A stretch of DNA of 64,000 nucleotides from Panax quinquefolius. Taxonomy: Eukaryota > Streptophyta > Magnoliopsida > Apiales > Araliaceae. The first letter of the stretch is position 1, and every line of letters begins with the position of its first letter. Both the position numbers and the translations under genes were made by a program. The notes under the pieces are model-generated. The model had not been told where the DNA came from. It worked only from the letters and a program-made list of their open reading frames with translations, and made no database searches. Shown one piece after another: positions 33,101 to 42,475 of the stretch. The DNA lies in assembly GCA_020205615.1 (NCBI GenBank), contig JAINUW010000665.1, positions 1 to 64,000 of the forward strand, in the 5' to 3' direction.

Positions 33101-35530
33101 AATAAGTAACCTCTGTCGCGAGCCTTGAAGGCAACATAACCTCTGACAACTGGACTATCAGGCCTCAACTAGCCAAAAAGATGTAGATCCAGGGGATAAA
33201 GTTGCGAGTTCCAGAAGATGTTGGGATAGTATCACTTCCTTTGCAGTATGCTTTTTATTTTCCATGCATGTATTCCATGCATGTATAGGAAAAAAAGGAA
33301 GAAAAAAAAGAAAAAAAAAAAAAAAAACAAAACAAAACAAAAAGAGAAAAAAAACAAAAAAATCAAAAAATCAAAAAAATCAAAAATCAAAAATTAAGTC
33401 AATCAGGTTTCATCTCATCAAGCCTGAACTACAAAAGACCTGATCTCCCCTCTTCAATGGGAGTACGTAGGCAGCCATTTATGGTGCAGTCAAACCAAAC
33501 AAAAACCCAAAAAACCCAAACCAAACACTTCTCAAACAAACACTTCTCAAATAAACGCTTCTCAAACAAACACTTGTCAAGCCGTTTATCTTATCAAGTA
33601 GGAACTACGCAGACCTGATCTCCCACACTCACGGAGAACGTAGGCAACCACCAGTCGTGCGGTCAGACCCTCAACAAAAATGTCCAAATCCAAAGCGTCG
33701 ATCCCAAGCGACCCTCCAAGTCGGCGACCTATGTGGAGAAGACCCAACAACACTGCAATGTCATTCCATCAAATCTGGCACAAATCCCAAAAAGGAAGAA
33801 ACAGCGATATGCCAAGACAACCAGCAGTGAGGACCTTCAAAGATTCGACACCCTTAATCACAAGTCTTCATCAAATTAGAAGAAAACCGTCCAGGATGAT
33901 TATGCAAACAAGTCAGGAATAATGATTGAGGGCATCAAAGCCCAAATCCACGACCTGTTCATCATCTAGTATAGAAGCAAAAGTCTCTTACGATTTCGAC
34001 ATCTTATCAGCTCATCTGGCAAAGCAACTATCCTAGATAACAAGCAAGGCTGGGGCAATTTCAAAATTGGCGATAACTTGATATTGGGACACTTACAACA
34101 AGATTGGGGCAATCCTGAAAACAGTGACAACTCAACACTGGGACATTTATCAAACATCCTAAAGAGAAAATGCACCGATCAACACCATCAACATGGTCCA
34201 TCATCATCAAAGCTTACCTCACATCGGCTCACTAGCGATTTGGATATTACTCACTTGCGACTTCATCAACAAAGAGAGTTTTTGTATGAATCCCCGACAT
34301 CAATATGCGAAAGGACTGGGGCATTTTCCAATTCCAGGAAAGCGAAGGATTTTAAAGCAGGATCAAGCCTCTCATCAAAAGAAGGAAAACTCCTAAAAAG
34401 AATCATGGCGACATTAGCTTGCCCCTACGAAAGAAGGAGAAAATTCTCAAAAATTCTTAACTCAAGGCCAACGACAAAAGGTCTGGCGAATGAAATCTAC
34501 ACCATCAATTTGCGCCAAATCCTCATAAACTGAGGCCTCTACACTAAAGTTCAAAGTTCGGCAACAAAAGTATAGACGGCACCCTCCAGGGATATCAGCG
34601 GCCTTCAGGACATCAGTTCATCCGGGTTGCAAATCAAATGATCAAGGAAATGGGGCACAAGCACCTAACAGCAAAAGGAAACTCCAAATCACCTCAAAAA
34701 AGGTGAGAAAAAAATTCTACTCCATACAAATTATAATCTGCATTAATCTAGGACAATAGGCTCTAAGAAAATCTAGATCATCACATCACGCGTGATCGCA
34801 TGTGTCATGCAAATCTTATTTACATCAACGTACATCTCTATCAAGCGTCACATCCGGGCGCGAGTCGGTGAAGCAAACCTTTGAATCTTACTTGGTGAAG
34901 TTATCGGAAGATCGGTATTCTAAACCATTGGCATCAATTGATTGCAACATCAAGAGCGGTTTAGCGATGAAAGCTTTGTATACTACCGTTCGAGTTGGAA
35001 CCGAAACAATTGGACAATGTCAACGTATTCAACTACCAACGGCAGGTGAACCGAATTTACAAACTACCGGTAGATACATCGAAAAGGTCTGGTGATTTCA
35101 GAACGTCATCCCCATCAAAGATGTGGAAAACATCTCAACTTATCTTCATCAAACAAGCGTCAGCGATTAAATGCCAACCCATTGGAATCAACACCAGCAT
35201 AGGCATCAACAATGATCGGTAAAGGTAAAGCTATTTGCGAAAACATTTTTAACATGCATCATAAAATTCATTACATTGCGATTTACGATTTGCGATATAC
35301 AAAAAGTGATGTGCGAGTTACGAGTTGCGAAGTCGCGATTGTCAAAAGTTTAAAATGCAAGTAATTTAAAATCACGATGTGCGATTCATGAGCTGCGATT
35401 TGCGAAAACATTTTAAACATTCAACATCATATTCACTTACATTACGATATGCATCATTAAAAATACATTGTCATGTTTCAAGTGTCTACTAATCTTTATC
35501 ATATCCATTCCATTGCATTGCATGAACATG
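33101..35530 (+). other. Element D internal region lacking pol
   Basis: This 2.4 kb stretch contains no recognisable gene. It has an A-rich run at 33290-33400, two CTACG/CGTAG hairpin units at 33426-33491 and 33602-33670, and GCGATTTGCGA-type short repeats at about 35278-35412. The hairpin units match the post-pol spacer of copies B and E, so the deletion in D removed everything between gag and that spacer. Confidence 0.65.
33426..33670 (+). repeat. CTACG/CGTAG hairpin repeats (element D)
   Basis: There are two units. The second has CTACG...CGTAG outer arms with CTCC/GGAG inside. In the first, the left outer arm is changed to CTACA while the inner CTCCC/GGGAG arms pair. Confidence 0.7.
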
Positions 35531-35545
35531 ATAAAGAGGGGCATC
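35531..35545 (+). other. Polypurine tract of element D
   Basis: ATAAAGAGGGGCATC lies directly before the 3' LTR. Copy B has ATAAAGAGGAGCATC at 42461-42475, and copy E has a related tract on the other strand at 47423-47437. Confidence 0.85.
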
Positions 35546-37961
35546 TGTAGACACTCAAAATTTTCTTTTCCTGTTACTAACTGTGTAGGAGGGCAAGAGC
35601 ATCTTTTTCACACTCCAGAGGTAATCCTGGAGGACCACAACATCAATTTCAACCTCAGAAATAACCCTGAGTACATTCAGAGTTAACAACATGACCATCT
35701 CAGAGATAACCCTAGGAAAAACCTGCTACAACTGTGCGAAAATCGGAGATAACCCCGGGAGGGGCAAAATGGTCAATTTGTCAACTCAACTTCACTTCAA
35801 ATCAAATACACTCATGTCAACTCAAATTAATTCAAAATTAGTCCCACAAGACTCATATCTTAACATTGGAGTGAAAACTATGCGAAACAGCTCACCGGAT
35901 TGCCTAACGGGAACCCGGGAATGCTATTTCGGTCATGAACCCATCTTCCCGGAATCAAAAGGGCAAATCCCATGTCATTGTGTAACTCTCGACAAAAGCA
36001 GTCCGAAGATGGTCTTGTACACCTCGTTCGGATGCTCGGATTGAAGTTATGTAAGTTCGAGCGGACATTACATTACACGAGTGCACGTACTTTGAGACAA
36101 CGGGAATCGCGAGGCCCGGATGCACCACGAACAACCGTAGGTGTATCAGAGGCTGCCGGACGTACACTGCAGACCATCGATCTATAAATATAGACCTTGA
36201 ATTGACCATTTCAAGCCCCTGTCCATTTTACTTTTGTATACACATCTTTTTTGAGTGTTTCCTCATCTTTAAACACTTGTTAGCTCACATATAGCTATCT
36301 TTTATCCATTGAGAGCTGAGTGTTTATCCATTTAAAGTCATAGAAGTCTACATTGGCGTACCCAATGTAAGCCTTCTTAAATTATATAAAGTCTTCTTCT
36401 TCTATTAGCACACTTTTGTTATACACATTGAGAGTCGTGTTGTGTGCGTTTGCCGGACTTCGGTCCGTGGTTTTTATTTCTTTCTTGTATATATATACTT
36501 ATATATATGTATATATTTTATATATGGACTAACATTATCGAGTTATGCCTCGATTGAGCCTAGACTTCGGTCTGGAGCGTTTATTGCTTTTATATATATA
36601 CTTATATATATAATTGTTGTCAGACATATCTGATGAGCCTGGATTTTACATCCGGTGCATTTACTCGCTTATATATATATATATATATATATATACTTAT
36701 ATATATAATTATTGTCAGACATATCTGATGAGTTTGGATTTTACATCTAGTGCATTTACTCGCTTATATATATATATACTTATATATATAACTATTGTCG
36801 AACCTATCCGATGAGCCTGGATTCACATCTAGTGTGTTTGCTGCTTTTATATATATATATATATATATATCTGTACATATATATATATTTACATTTCTGT
36901 CAGGCCTGGAGTTTACTTCATGGCCTTTTTATAGCTTTATTTATATTTTCGTCCTGCTTGGAGTTTACTTCGTGGCAGTTGATCGCTTTTACAGCTTTAT
37001 TTATATTTTGTCCCACCTGGAGCTTACTTCGTGGTGGTTGATCATGTCCATATATATATATATATTTACCGCTTTTATATATTTATATTTCTGATCCCCC
37101 ATGGAGTTGCTTCGTGGTGGTTGATCATGTCTGTATATATATATTTATAGCTTTTATATATATAATTTCTTACTGCTTTCCATACAAATTGCAGTATCAT
37201 GTGAGCCTAAGAATCATGTGATCACAGATTTAGTCTACTGAATCGAGATTCGGTTCCCATGATGGACATTTTTCAGCTGTAAGCAGCTTGTACATTATTT
37301 TTACAGGTCTGAATTTCCTTGGATGGCTGTTATGCCCATGAAGAGTTCGGCACTTTTGTATATTATTTTCTCGAGAATACTTTGTATCTCGAAAATAAAA
37401 GCAAACAAGCCGAACATTTAATAATAAAATGGAAGCATCAAATGCCTCAATTATTATTGAGCATAGGGTTAGAAAAACCTCTTTTACAAAACGACATTGC
37501 TATATATTGTTTAAAACTGAATTTTTCTATAAATTCAAACCATGTGTATATAGGAGCGAACGAGGTACTGCACTATTTCCAAATAATTGCACATTGATCC
37601 ACACACACACACACACATTCATATAACAGGTTCTTTGAAAAGTGGTGGTCACCGTGGTAACACGGATGTCGGGGGGTGCCTAACACCTTCCCTCCGCATA
37701 ATCAAGCCCCCGGACCCAAAATGAATCTCGGTTTCTGCAGACCCATCTAGCGATTGTCAAATCATCGGGTCAATGTGCAAACCTTTTCTAATTGCGTTAG
37801 TGCAACCGATTAAATACACCAATGGCGACTCTTAAAGTTAAATCGTCGACATTATACATGTCGAACCTTTTCACTTGTTTTTTCAAACAAATCTCACATT
37901 AACATGAGAACACCAAAGAATAAGAAATGAAAAAGGACACTCAAAAATCCCAACGTCGACG
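35546..37961 (+). repeat. 3' LTR of element D
   Basis: This 2416-bp LTR starts TGTAGACACTC and ends GTCGACG, where A is expected as the last base. It carries the TATA box (36183-36190), C(TTCG)G hairpins at 36454-36467 and 36562-36573, a TCAGA/TCTGA hairpin at 36620-36633, and GGAGTTTAC-loop hairpins at 36902-36926 and 37013-37037. Confidence 0.92.
36183..36190 (+). promoter_or_regulatory. TATA box, 3' LTR of element D
   Basis: TATAAATA lies in GATCTATAAATATAGACC, as in the 5' LTR. Confidence 0.7.
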
Positions 37962-38370
37962 GTGGTTGGATATAATCTAAATCTGTACCACTCACTGCGC
38001 CTCAAGCCCTGTAAGGGTCACGAACTGCCTACTCATGTCCCCAATCGCCATCTGCACATAAGGTTTGTCCAGTGGCAGCATCGTCAATCGTGCATACTCC
38101 TCCAGAGTAGGAGTCAACTCTCAGGTGCCAAACTAGAAAACCTATTTGTCCGGTACCTAGTGCTCTAGCATACCGTCTATGAACCCTATGGGAACCTAAA
38201 ACATCAACAAGGTCATTGTATGCTGCAACAAATGATCTACAGTCACCCTGTCTGGTGGTGACATACTATCATACCATGAGCGCATACCAGATGCCACCAA
38301 ACATCGCGGGGTATGATCAATACGGCTAACTGTTGAAGAAGACATCTGTACGGGCCGTGTTATAAGACCA
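37962..38370 (-). pseudogene. Antisense DUF7745-like protein, N-terminal part (copy B)
   Basis: The minus strand matches the start of the protein at 51331 in copy E. It has words around RSWYDSMSP, then VPIGFIDGMLEH, and broken text equivalent to HELTPTLEEYARL. A TAG sits just before the VPIGF codons at the same place as in copy E. The initiator codon region reads ATA here instead of ATG. The gene continues on the far side of element D at 27741. The bases 37962-37966 (GTGGT) are the right target-site copy. Confidence 0.6.
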
Positions 38371-38529
38371 TCCAGGGTTCAATGTTGAATATCTCTGGAC
38401 ATATATACATATGCATAACATAATAACATGCATGATACAATAGATGGCAATATGATATAGGGAATGGAAAATGTACATACATTCCTAAGTATATCATCAT
38501 CTAATACATCTCTGTACAGCTAAAATACA

Positions 38530-38640
38530 GGGAAATGGGGTGAAGCTACCAAACATCTCAATAGAAGCCTATCAAAAGATATAACAAGAATGGGGCGAAG
38601 ATACCCTGCAGCTAACAAAGGCCTATCAAAAGAGATAACG
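38530..38640 (-). repeat. Direct repeat of about 54 bp between the two antisense genes (copy B)
   Basis: Two copies of a unit containing TAGGCCTTTG-like and TTGATAGGC text lie here, equivalent to 51052-51159 in copy E. The duplication therefore predates the split of the two copies. Confidence 0.6.
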
Positions 38641-39519
38641 AAATATACATCAGAAGAAGTCAATGGTATCGATGTCCACATCGTCGATCCTATCCCCCGA
38701 TGTAACTCCTCCCGAGTCACTTCGGATCTCTATCTACAAGGATGTCGAGGCCTATACAAAGGAGGATCTGCCGGCAAAGCCATATGGGTCACTTGAGGGG
38801 CCAGCGCCAGAGCTGGAAGGATCAAAAGTATCTGCCTCTGAAGGATCTCTGCCCAAATGCCGGATAAAGAAATGTGCTCGGTCCAACTGTCGGGTCAAAC
38901 TATCAATCTGTGTCACAAGAGTCAGATCTTTGACACAGGCTAGCCAATCCGTCATCATCACGAATCCTGGAACCATATCCCCCATAAACTGTGTGGCACA
39001 GGTCTGAGCTCCAATGGTACGAGGGAACCACCAATGCTGGAACATCTCCTGAGTATAGGGGCCCTCTGATAATGTGTATCCGTCAATCCTCAACAACGAG
39101 ATATCAGTGACGGAGACTGCGAAATAGGCCAATAACGCATGGCAGGAGGCAAGATCGGCATGCGACTCTCTCCTGTAGTGCTCTTGATAGCACGCTCTCC
39201 TAATTAGAGCTCTCATCCTCCATCTGTAAAGAGAGGAATCCTGCGGGTGGACATAACATACTCAACTCCAGTCGGGTATCCATCCTCAAACCCAACACTC
39301 AAATGCTCCCCAGAGTAGGGAACCTATGTGATGACATCCGCTGTCAACAACTCCAGCTGTAGGCGACAATGGGTGAAACCCTCAGCAATAGGGACCTCCG
39401 CCAGTATGGAATGATGTCATTATTGTCCTCGTGGATAGGTGTCTGAACCTAACACGCTCACAGGACGCAAACATGGAAGCCTCTCGTAGGCCCAAAACTG
39501 CCAACATAAAGGCAAACAT

Positions 39520-39576
39520 CTGCTGTCAGTCAACACTCTTAACCTGTATATGGGAAAAGATAAGAGAAATACTCAC
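39520..39576 (-). other. Possible second intron of the antisense gene (copy B)
   Basis: The donor reads GTGAGT on the minus strand. The acceptor at 39520 (ACAGCAG) gives 57 nt and keeps the downstream frame. An alternative acceptor at 39498 gives 79 nt. Copy E has both options at identical distances. The 57-nt segment contains an in-frame TGA in both copies. Confidence 0.45.
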
Positions 39577-40224
39577 CAGCAGAAATGGGTAGAATCCTAA
39601 CCATGCCTCGGTCAAACCCTGAGATTGCATGCGCATTCCCCTGAGGAAGTAGGCAAAGGTGTAGGAACCCCAATCATAGTCTCCTATACGGTCCACGTGT
39701 CGAGTGGCGCTGATCAAAGCGAATGACACCGTAGAAGAGTTATCTGCTATGAAGCAGCCCCTAATGATCATCAGGAACAATCCCCGAAGAATGCGGTCCC
39801 TGACTCTCACATCATCAGGTATAGGCTCACTCAACATCCTGCTCATAGCATCTACGCTCAAAGGACCTGTACGTATAGTCCTGCCCTTGAGCGCCTTTGC
39901 CGGAACTCCTAACAAGGATCTGACGGCAGTAGGTGTAATATCTACCGTGCAAGGCACTAGATCCCCTCCAAACTCCATACCTATGATAAATCGCCAATCC
40001 ATCGGCGTCATCATCACCTCACGATCCAAAATGGAGTGGACCGAGTGCAGTGAAACCGGCGCTCGAGATAATGACCGAGAAACCCCAGGGGAATGACGGG
40101 GAAGGATGGAAAAGAACATCCCGAATCCCCAGCCATGGACAATCGCTCTATAGTCATCATGCAGGGCCTGATACATAGAGTGGATGTTGAACTAGTTCCC
40201 TCGAGGCTGTGTGAAGCCGGGAAC

Positions 40225-40305
40225 CTACATCAAATACAGATCAACATCAGAACCCTTCACTCATCATCAATAGGAAATAAGGAAGATTAAGATCTAACTT
40301 CGTAC
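40225..40305 (-). other. First intron of the antisense gene (copy B)
   Basis: The junction is GAG/GTACG at the donor and ATGTAG/GTTCCC at the acceptor on the minus strand, 81 nt long. Copy E has an intron of exactly 81 nt at the same place. The reading phase is kept across it, and both copies have stops inside. Confidence 0.7.
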
Positions 40306-41313
40306 CTCATTTGCGTGCAGGTATACTGAAGGATGCCGACTCAAGTCACCCAGAAGATCTGGGTTCACCACTTGAATTCTTGGCAACTCCCTACGGGGAA
40401 CACGTGCTGCAGGAGCAGGAACCTCAACAGGTACATCCTCCTCCTCGTCCTCGACATCTGGCACTTCAACCTGGATAGGACGAATCACCGCCTCCACCAA
40501 ACGACGCGGCTGTCTAACAAATTGGAGTCGAGGTACTTCAGAAGCCCTCCTCTGTACACCAGAAGTGGTCTTGCGGGAACTACTCGGCTGATCCAGATCC
40601 ATAATATCTGGAAAACAAGTCTCCAAATCACCTCAGAAAGGGTGTGGTAAATTCTTACCAGGAGCTTTTCAAAATGCATCTTATGACTATGTGCATGCTT
40701 GCATTATTTTAACATACATCTACAGTAGAGTCAAAAATGCATGACTATCCAATACCTACATTTTGGAAAAATTTTGCCATAGCCCCTTTGTAAATGGGAC
40801 TATCCACATGCACATAGGCATAACTAGGTGGCCATTCAGTAGCACACCTACCAACAGTCATATACATCCTACATGCATCATAGTAAAAAATCCGTAAGTG
40901 TAATCTAATTACCAGGGTTATTTTACTTTTCTACCTTTACTTATTTGTCCTCATATAGGATAAGAAATGACAGTAAAAGGTGCCAATTTGACTATTTCAA
41001 AAGTGAAATTTTTTCACATCATTATGTTCAGCATAGTTTAATACTAACATTTACTATGATTAATATTTTTTTATCAGAGCATATCAGCATGCATATTCAC
41101 TACTATGTGTCTAAATGCATTTCATGTGATAAGTCATTTTCCAACGGATAGAAACTGGAAAAGAAAACATGCATATGTTTCCAGGACAGTGAAGAACGCT
41201 TGTACGGTGGGAAAATATTCAGAAAGTTGATCGAACTCAACAGGACTGAAGAAAAGCTCTCAGATATCCTTCGTCGTGCAGCTTGAAAATGACTTATGAA
41301 AGCAACCCATGGC

Positions 41314-41321
41314 TTTATATA
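41314..41321 (-). promoter_or_regulatory. TATA box of the antisense gene (copy B)
   Basis: The minus strand reads GGCTATATAAAGCC, a strong TATA box about 710 bp upstream of the ATG at 40602. In copy E the same place (about 48351-48366) reads GGCTTTCAAGGC, so the box is lost there. Start-site use is inferred. Confidence 0.65.
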
Positions 41322-41648
41322 GCCACGGTTGGCCGCATGTCCACTTTCGGCTGTTGCAGGTGTACTTGCGGCACTCTTCTATGGGTCCCACATCTCCGGC
41401 TCACTCCCGTTAGAGTTACAAAGGAGCTCTGGCAAGCTGAAAAGGCCAAATCAGGAATAAAAGCGCTACGCGATTGAGCGAAATAGCCCGAAATCCTAGT
41501 GTTCATGGGTTAAACTCTGGCTCCACATGTTCCACATTGGTATTCACCTGCATACAAGGTATACGATACTAGTGGCCTCAGCTTTCACAAATCATGCTCG
41601 GCAATACCTCACAAAGGTCCGATGCCATCAATGAATGCCAGACAACCC

Positions 41649-41872
41649 TGACGAATCCCCGGCGGGGGTTACAACGCATAATCTATAAAACTACAAATTA
41701 AAGACGAATCCCCGACGGGGGTTACAATGTAGAATCTACGAAGTTACAAATTAAAGACGTATCCCCAGCGGGGGTTACAACACTGAAGTTACAAATTAAA
41801 GATGTATCCCTGGCGGGGGTTACAACTTTAAAGTCACGAACCGATGACAAGAATCTCTGGCGGGGGTTACAA
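41649..41872 (-). repeat. Tandem repeat with GGGGGTT hairpins upstream of the antisense TATA
   Basis: Five units of 45-53 bp each contain AATCCCCGGCGGGGGTT or a variant, a near-perfect inverted repeat. Copy E has no such array in its matching region, so it expanded in copy B. Confidence 0.8.
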
Positions 41873-42460
41873 CATAATTCAGCCATTGATACACAAATCA
41901 ATGAAGGTCAAGAAACCTTGACGTTATCTCAGTTGGTGGCAGATAAATCCATCGAAGCCAAGTATTCATGCTTGTTTATCCACAACAAGGGGTACGACTC
42001 AATGCAATCATTGATACACACATCAATGAACATCAAACAGCCTTTATGATTTGCCCAATAGGGATTTATCCAGTGATAAACACATCAGTGAAGGTCAGGC
42101 AGCCCTGACAAATACATACTATTGGCAGTAACTCCGACAGGATGGTGGGATATGTTATATACATCCTCAAACAGACAAAGCTTTATCCCCACAGATCTCT
42201 TTTACACAAGAGATACCTCTATGGAGAATGAAGTCTGTGTCTAGGATTCACGACTTTGGTGATAGCCCCAACGTCAACATCCTTGAAGAATTGGATCGCA
42301 TGTCTAAGGCATCAATGATTGTAATCCCAACAGGATTAACTAACAATCATCTCATTTATACATTTTCATCATGTTGCTGCACATAACATCATGTTTATCT
42401 GTTGCATTTCAGGTGTCTAGGATTCTTTATCTTATCCATGCCTTGCATTGCATGAATATG

Positions 42461-42475
42461 ATAAAGAGGAGCATC
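42461..42475 (+). other. Polypurine tract of Tat copy B
   Basis: ATAAAGAGGAGCATC abuts the 3' LTR. Confidence 0.8.

Larger units (their letters stand above)
27742..37961 (+). mobile_element. Element D: gag-only Tat-lineage retrotransposon
   Basis: This is a 10.2 kb element with 2.35-2.42 kb LTRs of the TGTAGACACTC...GTCGACA family, a primer site, a broken gag gene and a polypurine tract, but no trace of RT, RNase H or integrase. Its LTR and gag are related to those of copies B and E, so it is probably a non-autonomous relative moved by enzymes of full members. It sits inside the antisense gene of copy B. Confidence 0.9.
38752..40602 (-). pseudogene. Antisense plant-mobile-domain-like gene with introns (copy B)
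   Basis: This gene is read opposite to the element. Exon 1 is 40602-40306, starting MDLDQPSSSRKT, with an acidic DVEDEEEDVPVEVPAPAA stretch. Exon 2 is 40224-39577, with YQALHDDYRAIVHGWGFGMF, MMTPMDWRFIIGMEFGG and LLGVPAKALKGRT. This layout resembles the plant mobile domain (aminotransferase-like) found in transposons and some host genes. Exon 3 runs on from about 39519 to a stop near 38752, with MFQHWWFPRTIGAQ and DPSSSGAGPSSDPYG. Exons 1 and 2 are open, while exon 3 has two indels and stops. Copy E has the same gene at 49082-51046. A nuclear or regulatory role is only a guess. Confidence 0.72.
40603..42460 (-). other. Upstream region of the antisense gene (copy B)
   Basis: No supported coding frame is present. 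On the minus strand it holds the TATA box at 41314-41321, the tandem array at 41649-41872, and conserved leader text before the ATG at 40602, including a pyrimidine-rich TTTTCCAG that could be a 5' leader splice acceptor. Confidence 0.55.

Noticed and set aside
33290..33400. Poly(A) tail of a LINE or processed pseudogene
   Set aside because: The A-rich run is internal to element D, has a matching A-rich stretch in copy B near 25695, and no target duplication.
41645..41880. Regular spaced palindromic repeats that might suggest a CRISPR array
   Set aside because: The units are tandem with decaying spacing, spacers are themselves repeats, there are no cas genes, and the context is a plant retroelement.
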